A stretch of DNA of 5,788 nt from Candidatus Methanoperedentaceae archaeon (GCA_013331375.1 DUGO01000060.1:1-5788); one strand, 5' to 3'; positions 1 to 5,387 are shown, counted from the first letter of the stretch. Notes: generated by a model not told the origin, from the sequence alone. Program-made: numbers and translations.

Positions 1-113
1 CTCCTGGAGTGGGCTTTGGCGAGCACGGGGAAGGCTATGTGAGATTTGCCCTTACCCAGTCTGTTGAGCGCACTGAAGAAGCGGTCAGGCGGATGAGGAA
101 ACTGAAGCTTTAA
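1..113 (+). CDS. Class I/II aminotransferase, C-terminal end only (LL-diaminopimelate aminotransferase-like)
   Basis: Reading from base 3, 36 codons run to a TAA stop at 111-113; the gene begins outside the window. The visible end contains [18 protein letters not shown] followed by a charged helix ([15 protein letters not shown]). In fold-type I PLP aminotransferases this is the closing segment. The Arg in YVRFAL matches the conserved Arg that binds the substrate alpha-carboxylate, and the PG.GFG..GEGYVR pattern is what I recall from LL-diaminopimelate aminotransferases (DapL; tetrahydrodipicolinate to LL-diaminopimelate in lysine synthesis) and close relatives. The catalytic Lys lies outside the window, so substrate is uncertain; aspartate or alanine aminotransferase-like proteins remain possible. 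The channel gene starts 30 bases downstream on the same strand, suggesting one transcript. Confidence 0.8.
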   Translation, partial: PGVGFGEHGEGYVRFALTQSVERTEEAVRRMRKLKL

Positions 114-129
114 ACTGCAAACCTGCGGC

Positions 130-136
130 GAGGTGG
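130..136 (+). promoter_or_regulatory. Ribosome binding site that decides the mscS start
   Basis: GAGGTGG matches the archaeal Shine-Dalgarno consensus (GGAGGTGAT) in six of seven bases. It lies seven bases before the ATG at 144, normal spacing, but only one base before an in-frame TTG at 138. This favours ATG 144 as the start. Confidence 0.7.
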
Positions 137-143
137 TTTGGTC

Positions 144-1205
144 ATGGCACTTGATTTCCTTCCAGGCACGGTGCAGGGCAAAAGCCTGCTATATGCACAG
201 GCGCTTGTCATCGTAGCTGCGAGCGTCCTGCTTGCTTTCATTGTCAGGTTCCTAATCGGGCGGCTCTCGGCGATGGCTGCCGGGACTGAGAGCAGGCTCG
301 ACGACATACTGCTCGCCTCCATCAGGCGGCCCCTGTTCCTCCTGATAATTGCTGTAGGGGTCTATTATGCCATCCATATCCTGCCCGAGCTCCAGTCGCT
401 GATAGAGCTCTATGACAGGGATTTCCTGTACCGCAATTTCATCCTGATCATATTCGGGACATGGATACTGTCCGTGTTTGCTGACGCCATCATTAAAGAG
501 TACGGCTACCAGATGGCGAAGCGCACTGAAGGCGACTTTGACGACAGGCTTGTAGCCCTGCTGGACATGTCTGCCAGGTACATCATCTGGGTCATCGGCA
601 TTCTCGTAGCGCTCGGCAGCATAAACGTGGAGATAACACCCATAATCGCAGGCCTGGGTATCGCAGGTCTTGCGATAGCACTTGCAGCCCAGAACCTCAT
701 TGCCAACATCTTTGGTGGCATAACCCTGTCATTTGACAGACCGTTTCGGGTAGGGGACAGGGTAAAGATAGGTGACGTGTACGGAGATGTGGATGAGATA
801 CGCCCGCGGTTCACAAAGATTAAGACCCTGGATAATGTCATCGTGACGATACCCAACTCAAGGCTCATCGATACGCAGATATCCAACTATGCCTATCCCG
901 ATACTTCTCTCAGGCTGAAGCTTCCTGTGGGCGTGGCTTACGGTTCTGACCCGGATAAGGTAAGAAAAGTGCTGGCTGATGTCGCTGGGAGCCTGCCTCT
1001 TGCCTTAAAGTCCCCGCCGGTTGAGATACGGTTCACGGAATTTGCAGCTTCGTCCCTCAACTTCGAGACGCTGTTCTGGATTGCGAACTATGCAGACCAG
1101 TACACGGCAGCCGATGAGTTCAACAGGGCGGTGTTCAGGCGGTTGCGGGAAGAAGGTATTGAGATACCGTTCCCGCAGATGGATGTCCACATAAAAAAGG
1201 ATTAA
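144..1205 (+). CDS. mscS: MscS-family small-conductance mechanosensitive channel
   Basis: This is a 353-residue membrane protein of the MscS family, which opens under membrane tension and releases solutes during hypo-osmotic shock. Hydrophobic segments lie near residues 15-38, 63-80, 98-118, 143-160 and 166-194. The last has the Gly/Ala-rich pore-helix pattern (GLGIAGLAIALAAQNLIANI) followed by the family signature FDRPFRVGDRVKIGDVYGDV (198-216) and TKIKTLDNVIVTIPNS (224-239), which form the beta domain. An alpha/beta C-terminal domain follows and ends at IPFPQMDVHI. With five membrane segments it is longer than the three-helix E. coli MscS and resembles common archaeal and bacterial homologues. 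The start is ATG 144, set by the GAGGTGG at 130-136; TTG at 138 is the alternative and adds two residues. It probably shares a transcript with the upstream aminotransferase. Its TAA stop abuts an insertion sequence, but the protein end looks complete. Confidence 0.93.
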   Translation: MALDFLPGTVQGKSLLYAQALVIVAASVLLAFIVRFLIGRLSAMAAGTESRLDDILLASIRRPLFLLIIAVGVYYAIHILPELQSLIELYDRDFLYRNFILIIFGTWILSVFADAIIKEYGYQMAKRTEGDFDDRLVALLDMSARYIIWVIGILVALGSINVEITPIIAGLGIAGLAIALAAQNLIANIFGGITLSFDRPFRVGDRVKIGDVYGDVDEIRPRFTKIKTLDNVIVTIPNSRLIDTQISNYAYPDTSLRLKLPVGVAYGSDPDKVRKVLADVAGSLPLALKSPPVEIRFTEFAASSLNFETLFWIANYADQYTAADEFNRAVFRRLREEGIEIPFPQMDVHIKKD

Positions 1206-1220
1206 CCCCCTCCCAGATCT
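1206..1220 (+). repeat. Left terminal inverted repeat of the insertion sequence
   Basis: CCCCCTCCCAGATCT pairs with AGATTGGGCGGGGG at 2235-2248. Read in the same sense the two ends match at 13 positions with one substitution and one single-base gap. It follows the mscS TAA directly and overlaps the first base of the transposase stop codon (1220-1222, - strand). Confidence 0.65.
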
Positions 1221-2071
1221 TACCATTCAGCGAGCTTTTGCAGGATTCCTTTTTCGTTAAATCCCATCGAAGCGAGGACGCCGGTCAAAAGGACAGCCAG
1301 AGAACAGGTTTTTTCGACAGAACGATGCGTATATTTGTGCAATTTATCTAAAGACAATGCATTTTTCTTAATTTTGAACACATCTTCAATAAAGCTTCTA
1401 ACGTACTTGAAAGATTCCCAATTTGGCATTATCTCCTTAAATTCGTTAATAAGTTTCTTCAAAAATAAAAGCTTCTCTCGAATGCGATTTGGCTTATCCA
1501 GATAAAATTCAAGCGGTGGTACAACACCACTCAGAACTTTTCCCAGTTTAAAATTCTTCCTCGGAAAAATCAGAGGCAGAATGCCATATTTCACTGATCC
1601 ATCGGTGTAATGATAATACGCATAAAACCCTTTATCAACACCATAGTATCTCTTTTCCTCATGACTCTCCTCCTCATCAGTTCGTTCACGATGCAATCAA
1701 ACAGCATGGAATCATTCGGGCGTCCATGAAACAGAAGAGATGCTAACGGTTTTAACGAAGGATGCTCCAATGCCAGAATAAGTTTGAATCCAAGATAATG
1801 CCCCTTAGAGGCAGAAAAAGCCCATTTGAAATCTCTATTTTCTAAATCAGCCTTTTTATAGGTATTTCTGAACCAGTTTATATCTACACTAACATCGGTG
1901 GTAGAACATGGAGAGCAGAACAATTTTAAGAATCTGAACTGCTTTTCCAAGTGGTTTTATCCCGCATCTTGAAATGATCTTTCGTGCTTTCCTTGTTTCG
2001 AAAATCTTAATAACGTTGCCGAACAATACCCATTTGGGATCGCTTACATCTAGAATCAATGGCGGTTCCAT
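1220..2071 (-). pseudogene. DDE-type transposase pseudogene (internal deletion plus frameshift)
   Basis: Three - strand frames each carry part of one transposase. Part 1 (from ATG 2071 to about 1910) starts MEPPLILDVSDPKWVLFG and ends near KIVLLSMF. Part 2 (about 1910-1638) has TTDVSVDINWFRNTYKK, then SASKGHYLGFKLILALEHPS and GRPNDSMLFD, which hold candidate first and second catalytic acidic residues. Part 3 (about 1636-1220) starts VDKGFYAYYHYTDG, then SFIEDVFKIKKN (candidate catalytic Glu) and ends ASMGFNEKGILQKLAEW. The part 2-3 switch fits loss of one base near 1637-1638, since one extra T would restore a continuous reading through VFDKGFYAY. At the part 1-2 junction the helical segment that I expect between SMF and the first Asp is missing, so bases were also deleted. 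About 284 codons remain; I recall relatives of roughly 400 or more. An in-frame TAA sits one codon before ATG 2071. It is non-functional as it stands. Confidence 0.85.
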
Positions 2072-2079
2072 GTTTTATC

Positions 2080-2101
2080 AGGAGGATGTAATATACCTCC
2101 T
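2080..2101 (-). other. Stem-loop in the transposase leader that pairs a Shine-Dalgarno-like AGGAGG
   Basis: On the - strand AGGAGG (2101-2096) pairs with CCTCCT (2085-2080) across a ten-base AT-rich loop, just ahead of the transposase ATG at 2071. The AGGAGG is 24 bases from that ATG, too far for normal initiation, so it may have served another start or be part of a translation-limiting hairpin. The pairing is exact; its role is inference. Confidence 0.4.
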
Positions 2102-2234
2102 CCAAAATAAGTATTTCGGTTTTATTTTGCTTTAATTTCGATTTAGTCGATTTTTGAGATGTCCTTTTGCATGGCAAGCATGATTTTTCTTGATTATTCA
2201 AAAATAAGACTTAATATTGCTTATTTTATGGCTC

Positions 2235-2248
2235 AGATTGGGCGGGGG
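2235..2248 (-). repeat. Right terminal inverted repeat of the insertion sequence
   Basis: AGATTGGGCGGGGG is the inverted partner of the repeat at 1206-1220. It stands out as a GC-rich island in a very AT-rich stretch, which supports it as a true end of the element. Confidence 0.65.
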
Positions 2249-2333
2249 ATAAAATATTATGTGGTTATAGAATTTATACCTAAAACTATGTGAAAACTCT
2301 AATTGAGCCTATTCGAGGAAGGGCTGTTTTATT

Positions 2334-3473
2334 TTAAACATCTTTCCTTTCCAAAAAATTCCTGACTTTCCCGAATCCATCCAGAGATCTTTTTATCGTC
2401 TCCCACTTAACGCAAAAGGCTATCCTGAAGTATCCGCCCCTTCCGAACAACGTTCCAGGAAAAACCAGAATCCCTTCCCTGGAAAGCTCCCTGACAAATT
2501 CGAGGTCGCCGGCAGGGCTCTCAGGGAAAATATAATATGTGCCTTTGGGGCGTATGAACGAATAACCCATATCATCCAGAGCATCGCAGAAAAAGTCCCT
2601 TCTTTCCTGGTATTCCGCTATATCAACCCGGACGTCCTGCAGATTGGCGATTACACGCTGCATGAGGACGGGAGCATTAATGAACCCGAGGATACGATTT
2701 GCAAAAGTCATCGCCTCCATAATGTCAGACGAGTCCTTCATTCCCGGATTGACTGCCGCATATCCTATCCTTTCACCAGGGATTGATAACGGTTTGGAAT
2801 AGGCGGCTGTGATAATGGTATTTGAATAAATCCTGAAGATGTCAGGAAGCTTGATGCCGTCATAGACTATGTCCCTGTATGCCTCGTCAAAAATCAGGAA
2901 AATATCTTTTCCGTACTCATAGCTCTTTTCATAAAGAAGCTCTGCAACTAATTTTAGAGTTCTTTCAGAATAAATCTCTCCGGTCGGGTTGTTCGGCGAG
3001 TTGAGGATTATGGCTTTTGTACTGGGATTCATATTTGAGGCGATATTATCAATGTTTATTGTGAAATCCAGGTTTGTTTCCGCTACCCGGCAGACTCCAC
3101 CGTGATTGTCAATATAATAGGGATATTCCATATAACTGGGCGCCAGGATGATGACCTCATCGCCGGGGTCAAGAAGTGCTTTCAAAGCAACATTCAATGC
3201 TCCGGCACAGCCGGCCGTCATAATTACATGCTGCTCATTGAAAGATGCCCCATGTTCCTTTGATAGGGTTTTGGCTATTGCTTTTCTTGTCTCACTATAT
3301 CCCGCCAGGGACGAGTAGCGATGCATGCCCGAAAAAGGGCTATTCACGATGCGATTCAACTCCTCGGTAAACTCTGCAGGTGGTTCTATCTCCGGGTTTC
3401 CCAGAGTAAAATCGTAAATTTCCCTGGCTCCAACCTTTTCAAACATCCCGGTAACCAGGGATGAGGATGCCAT
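2334..3473 (-). CDS. PLP-dependent class I aminotransferase (substrate unassigned)
   Basis: This 379-residue cytoplasmic enzyme has the complete fold-type I aminotransferase pattern: DFTLGNPEIEPP near the N-terminus (21-32), MTAGCAGALN (85-94) for cofactor phosphate binding, NSPNNPTG (158-165) with the PLP-ring Asn, FDEAYRD (195-201) with Asp196 and Tyr199, the Schiff-base Lys227 in SKPLSIPGERIGY, and Arg350 in YFRIAF for the substrate carboxylate. It belongs with the aspartate/aromatic/alanine aminotransferase group; the exact substrate cannot be read from sequence. It stands alone on the - strand, convergent with mscS and the insertion sequence and divergent from the ZIP gene. The first ATG (3473) has only GGGAG three bases ahead. 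The frame stays open upstream, and an ATT codon at 3503-3501 has GGAGGT at good spacing, so the protein may be ten residues longer. Base composition is more AT-rich than the flanking mscS and shikimate genes. Confidence 0.92.
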   Translation of the reverse strand: MASSSLVTGMFEKVGAREIYDFTLGNPEIEPPAEFTEELNRIVNSPFSGMHRYSSLAGYSETRKAIAKTLSKEHGASFNEQHVIMTAGCAGALNVALKALLDPGDEVIILAPSYMEYPYYIDNHGGVCRVAETNLDFTINIDNIASNMNPSTKAIILNSPNNPTGEIYSERTLKLVAELLYEKSYEYGKDIFLIFDEAYRDIVYDGIKLPDIFRIYSNTIITAAYSKPLSIPGERIGYAAVNPGMKDSSDIMEAMTFANRILGFINAPVLMQRVIANLQDVRVDIAEYQERRDFFCDALDDMGYSFIRPKGTYYIFPESPAGDLEFVRELSREGILVFPGTLFGRGGYFRIAFCVKWETIKRSLDGFGKVRNFLERKDV

Positions 3474-3509
3474 CTGCTCCCTTAGCTTAATGGATATTGA
3501 AATGCGAAT

Positions 3510-3515
3510 ACCTCC
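3510..3515 (-). promoter_or_regulatory. Strong ribosome binding site upstream of the annotated aminotransferase ATG
   Basis: GGAGGT on the - strand is a full Shine-Dalgarno core. It lies six bases before an in-frame ATT codon (3503-3501) but 36 bases before the ATG at 3473, so it argues for initiation upstream of that ATG. The ten added codons would read ISISIKLREQ (first residue Met if used as start). Confidence 0.6.
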
Positions 3516-3617
3516 AATCAGGAGTAGGCATTCAGACCATAAATCCTTTGTGCTCTCTGTACTATGTTAAACGCCAAGCCATGACCCTATCTTTTCTCAG
3601 CATATTGACCATTCCAG

Positions 3618-3636
3618 ACCACCCGTGCAGGGTGGT
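3618..3636 (+). other. GC-rich stem-loop upstream of the ZIP gene
   Basis: ACCACCC (3618-3624) and GGGTGGT (3630-3636) are perfect complements around a five-base GTGCA loop. No U-tract follows on either strand, so it is not an obvious terminator. It could be a leader structure, part of a small RNA, or a protein-binding site. Confidence 0.45.
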
Positions 3637-3641
3637 GGTTA

Positions 3642-3700
3642 TCCTAAGAAGTGGAACCTTACACTGATACTCGAATCCCGATACGGACCACTTTTTAGGA
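3642..3700 (+). other. Long stem-loop (13-bp arms, 33-base loop) upstream of the ZIP gene
   Basis: CCTAAGAAGTGG (3643-3654) faces CCACTTTTTAGG (3688-3699), and T3642 pairs with A3700. In DNA the arms have one mismatch; in + strand RNA that position is a G-U pair, so all 13 pairs can form. It starts six bases after the shorter stem-loop. The function is unknown, and similarity to a known RNA is not evident. Confidence 0.45.
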
Positions 3701-3736
3701 ATCCATGGGTCAGTCATGTATACCGACTCGTAAAAA

Positions 3737-3746
3737 CATTAATAAA
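3737..3746 (+). promoter_or_regulatory. Candidate TATA-like promoter of the ZIP gene (leaderless transcript)
   Basis: CATTAATAAA is centred about 30 bases before ATG 3772, close to the distance at which archaeal transcription starts downstream of a TATA box. Transcription would begin at or within a few bases of the ATG. The absence of a ribosome binding site before this ATG fits a leaderless messenger. Confidence 0.4.
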
Positions 3747-3771
3747 CCCGATAGCGTATTACAGTACCCAG

Positions 3772-4470
3772 ATGATATCCATTTTGCTCGCATTGTTCGC
3801 CGGATTGTCCGACCTTCTAAGCGGTCTTGTCCCACTCTATTACAAAATGGAAGAATCCCGTACAAGATACATCATCGCATTTGCTGCAGGGACGATGCTC
3901 GGTGCGATATTTTTTGAGATGCTACCTGAAATCCATCAGTCTGATTCGGTTTTTATCGCACTGGGATTTTTTTCGTTCTATCTACTTGAGCGCCTGACGA
4001 TGATTCATGCCTGCGGGGAATACGAATGCACGACTGAAGCCCACAGGATCGGCTGGCTGCCTGTGCTGGGCATGGCTTCAGACAACATAATAGACGGGGT
4101 GGGTATAGCAGTTGCTTACCTGATAAACCCCATCACCGGAATCATAGTCGCGCTGTCTGTAATAGTCCATGAAATCCCGCAGGGTCTTTCCACGACCATC
4201 CTCCTGTCGCGGTCTGGAAAAGGAAAACTCACAATTCTGTCTGCGCTTGCTGCGGAATCCATACTGTATCCCGTAGGCGCAGCGCTTGCGTTCCTGGTTC
4301 CGGGTTCGCTCAACACTGCGGTTCTCGCGTTCGTTACCGGGGATTTCCTGTACATTTCAGCGAGTGACCTGCTCCCGGACGCACACAAGCGATTCAATAT
4401 AAAAGTGATTTTCGCCGTGCTTCTCGGCGCCATATCAGTCCTTGTGCTTGAGTTTTTGGTCAAGAGATAA
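3772..4470 (+). CDS. ZIP-family divalent metal transporter
   Basis: From ATG 3772 this is a 232-residue integral membrane protein with about eight hydrophobic segments, normal for short prokaryotic ZIP proteins that carry zinc, iron or similar divalent cations into the cytoplasm. It starts MISILLALFAGLSDLLSGLV; FFEMLPE (47-53) closes the second helix. The loop at residues 78-91 carries His, Cys, Glu, Cys, Glu and His and may bind metal. The family's metal-site helices follow: SDNIIDG (103-109) and VHEIPQG (132-138). The usual motif in the first is HNxxDG, so the His is Asp104 here; His133, Glu134 and Gln137 of the second are present. ASDLLPD (197-203) marks a late helix. An upstream GTG at 3625 would add 49 residues unlike a ZIP N-terminus and lacks a ribosome binding site, so I chose ATG 3772. 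The metal cannot be predicted, and neighbours give no hint. Confidence 0.88.
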   Translation: MISILLALFAGLSDLLSGLVPLYYKMEESRTRYIIAFAAGTMLGAIFFEMLPEIHQSDSVFIALGFFSFYLLERLTMIHACGEYECTTEAHRIGWLPVLGMASDNIIDGVGIAVAYLINPITGIIVALSVIVHEIPQGLSTTILLSRSGKGKLTILSALAAESILYPVGAALAFLVPGSLNTAVLAFVTGDFLYISASDLLPDAHKRFNIKVIFAVLLGAISVLVLEFLVKR

Positions 4471-4539
4471 AGGCTGCTCCTGCGCGGGCTGCTCAGCTCT
4501 GCAATCGCACAATCGAATATCTGTTCCCCGACCGCTACA

Positions 4540-4546
4540 TTTAAAT
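4540..4546 (+). promoter_or_regulatory. TATA-like box of the ADTH synthase operon
   Basis: TTTAAAT matches the archaeal TATA-box core and is the only AT-rich stretch in a GC-rich gap. Transcription would start about 25 bases on, near 4567-4570, leaving a leader of about 20 bases that holds the ribosome binding site. Confidence 0.6.
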
Positions 4547-4552
4547 CCATGT

Positions 4553-4583
4553 ACCGTGTTACTATGTGACATACTAACACGGT
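4553..4583 (+). promoter_or_regulatory. 31-bp near-perfect palindrome, probable operator of the shikimate operon
   Basis: Outer arms ACCGTGTTA (4553-4561) and TAACACGGT (4575-4583) and inner arms TATGT (4563-4567) and ACATA (4569-4573) are exact inverted repeats. Only the symmetric C-C positions 4562 and 4574 fail to pair, and the centre is G4568. The element starts six bases after the TATA-like box, is centred on the predicted transcription start, and ends inside the ribosome binding site. This is where a dimeric repressor would block RNA polymerase. Because transcription probably starts near its centre, it is more likely a DNA operator than an RNA hairpin. The cognate regulator is not in the window. 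Confidence 0.7.
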
Positions 4584-4585
4584 GA
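4581..4585 (+). promoter_or_regulatory. Ribosome binding site of the ADTH synthase gene
   Basis: GGTGA matches part of the archaeal Shine-Dalgarno consensus and lies four bases before ATG 4590. Its first three bases belong to the right arm of the palindrome. Confidence 0.6.
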
Positions 4586-4589
4586 AACT

Positions 4590-5387
4590 ATGTCAGAGAT
4601 AGGAAAGAAGATACGGCTTGAGAGGATAATGGACAGGGACAGCAGGAACATGGTCATAATCCCGATGGACCACGGCATATCCATCGGTCCAGTGAAAGGG
4701 CTTGTGAACCTGCCTGAGATGGTGAATCTGGTTGCAGAAGGCGGCGCGAATGCCGTATTGCTCCAGAAGGGCATGGCGAAGCACGGGCACAGGGGCTACG
4801 GTCGCGACATCGGTCTCATAATACACATGAGCGCATCCACATCACTCGCACCTGACCCGAACGACAAGGTGGCGGTGTGCAATGTGGAGGAAGCCATACG
4901 GATGGGCGCGGATGCAGTGAGCGTCCACATCAACATCGGCTCCGAGACCGAGGCGTCCCAGCTCGAGAAGCTCGGCGCTGTCGCCGAATCCTGCGAGTTC
5001 TGGGGCATGCCACTGATAGCTATGATGTACCCGCGGGGCAAGGACATCAAGAACCAGAACGCTGCAGAGGTGGTCGCCCACGTTGCGCGGGTGGGTGCAG
5101 AACTGGGCGCTGACATCATAAAAACGAATTATACGGGTGATGTGGACTCGTTCAGGGACGTCGTGCGAGGCTGCCCCGTGCCTGTCGTGATGGCAGGCGG
5201 ACCCAAGACCAACAGCGACGAGGAGTTCCTGGCAATGGTGCGCGGCGCCATAGAAGCAGGCGGGAGAGGCGTCGCCATCGGGAGGAACGTATTCCAGCAT
5301 GATAACCCGACAGCGATGACGCGCGCGCTCACTCTGGTCGTCCACAGGAACGCAAGCGTTGAGGAAGCAATGGAGGCGCTCAAGTGA
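4590..5387 (+). CDS. aroA': 2-amino-3,7-dideoxy-D-threo-hept-6-ulosonate (ADTH) synthase
   Basis: This cytoplasmic enzyme of 265 residues is a class I aldolase-like TIM barrel. In the archaeal route to aromatic amino acids it condenses a 6-deoxy-5-ketofructose phosphate with L-aspartate semialdehyde to give ADTH, in place of DAHP synthase. Residues I recall as catalytic in the Methanocaldococcus jannaschii enzyme MJ0400 (Asp33, Tyr153, Lys184) match Asp27 in PMDHG, Tyr147 in MYPRG and the Schiff-base Lys178 in IIKTNYTGD, all at the same offset of six. AGGPK (202-206) and AIGRNVFQ (229-236) form the usual phosphate-binding loops. The length is typical. ATG 4590 is supported by GGTGA at 4581-4585. 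It is the first gene of an operon, overlapping the next by four bases, and is probably controlled at the palindrome around its promoter. A fructose-bisphosphate aldolase of the same fold is the alternative, but the next gene settles the assignment. Confidence 0.95.
   Translation: MSEIGKKIRLERIMDRDSRNMVIIPMDHGISIGPVKGLVNLPEMVNLVAEGGANAVLLQKGMAKHGHRGYGRDIGLIIHMSASTSLAPDPNDKVAVCNVEEAIRMGADAVSVHINIGSETEASQLEKLGAVAESCEFWGMPLIAMMYPRGKDIKNQNAAEVVAHVARVGAELGADIIKTNYTGDVDSFRDVVRGCPVPVVMAGGPKTNSDEEFLAMVRGAIEAGGRGVAIGRNVFQHDNPTAMTRALTLVVHRNASVEEAMEALK
5372..5376 (+). promoter_or_regulatory. Ribosome binding site supporting the GTG start of 3-dehydroquinate synthase II
   Basis: GGAGG lies inside the end of the ADTH synthase gene, seven bases before GTG 5384. 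It justifies the non-ATG start, since no in-frame ATG occurs near this point. Confidence 0.7.

Larger units (their letters stand above)
1206..2248. mobile_element. Degenerate insertion sequence, about 1.04 kb, with DDE transposase remnant
   Basis: The element is bounded by imperfect inverted repeats beginning with CCCCC (1206-1220 and 2235-2248), encloses a transposase pseudogene on the - strand, and is clearly more AT-rich than the channel gene beside it. The transposase stop codon falls inside the left repeat region, a compact layout typical of insertion sequences. Flanking pentamers ATTAA (1201-1205) and ATAAA (2249-2253) match in four of five bases and could be a decayed target duplication; the left copy would include the mscS stop codon. 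The element cannot move by itself because its transposase is broken. I cannot name the family with confidence; the protein suggests the IS4/IS5-like DDE superfamily. Exact ends are inferred from the repeats. Confidence 0.75.
2072..2248. other. Non-coding leader end of the insertion sequence
   Basis: These 177 bases lie between the transposase start and the right end of the element. They are strongly AT-rich, contain the stem-loop at 2080-2101, a small direct repeat TCGATTT (2138-2144 and 2147-2153), and end in the right inverted repeat. A - strand promoter for the transposase is expected here, but no single TATA-like box stands out among the many AT tracts. I see no gene; open frames here have low-complexity composition. 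Confidence 0.5.
3504..3771. other. Divergent intergenic region between aminotransferase and ZIP genes
   Basis: About 268 bases separate the two divergent genes. On the - strand GATTTATG (3545-3538) is a weak TATA-like candidate whose expected start site (about 3516) falls just ahead of the GGAGGT at 3515-3510. On the + strand there are two stem-loops (3618-3636 and 3642-3700) and an AT-rich promoter-like box at 3737-3746. A frame open from GTG 3625 runs into the ZIP gene, but its 49 codons do not look like a ZIP N-terminus and no ribosome binding site precedes the GTG. I recognise no RNA gene here. Confidence 0.5.
4471..4589 (+). other. Intergenic region between ZIP and the shikimate operon
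   Basis: These 119 bases hold the promoter region of the shikimate operon. The first part, just after the ZIP stop, carries an eight-base direct repeat GGCTGCTC (4472-4479 and 4487-4494). No clear terminator hairpin or T-tract for the ZIP gene is visible. The second part has the TATA-like box, the palindrome and the ribosome binding site listed separately. Confidence 0.6.

Noticed and set aside
1630..1660. Programmed frameshifting between transposase frames, as in some insertion sequences.
   Set aside because: No slippery heptamer is seen at the switch, one missing T restores a family-like reading, and a second junction shows real loss of sequence. Mutation explains it better.
2007..2201. 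A 64-codon open frame on the - strand within the insertion sequence leader.
   Set aside because: It is Lys/Ser/Ile-rich with no recognisable motif, overlaps the transposase in another frame, and looks like chance in AT-rich DNA.
2285..2293. ACTATGTGA here, and TACTATGT near 3560-3567, are shared with the operator-like palindrome and could suggest a common regulator.
   Set aside because: With about 23 nine-mers in the palindrome searched on both strands of 5.8 kb, about one such match is expected by chance, and several eight-mer matches. Neither site is palindromic.
3664..3690. A tRNA-like 3' end: TCGAATCCCG followed by GGACCA resembles a T-loop and a CCA end.
   Set aside because: The bases flanking the T-loop-like stretch do not form a T stem, no acceptor partner or anticodon arm is found upstream, and the stretch is explained as the loop of the 3642-3700 stem.
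4472..4494. Direct repeat GGCTGCTC twice after the ZIP stop, considered as an operator or terminator.
   Set aside because: Two eight-base copies in GC-rich DNA give little signal; there is no inverted pairing or T-tract to support a terminator.
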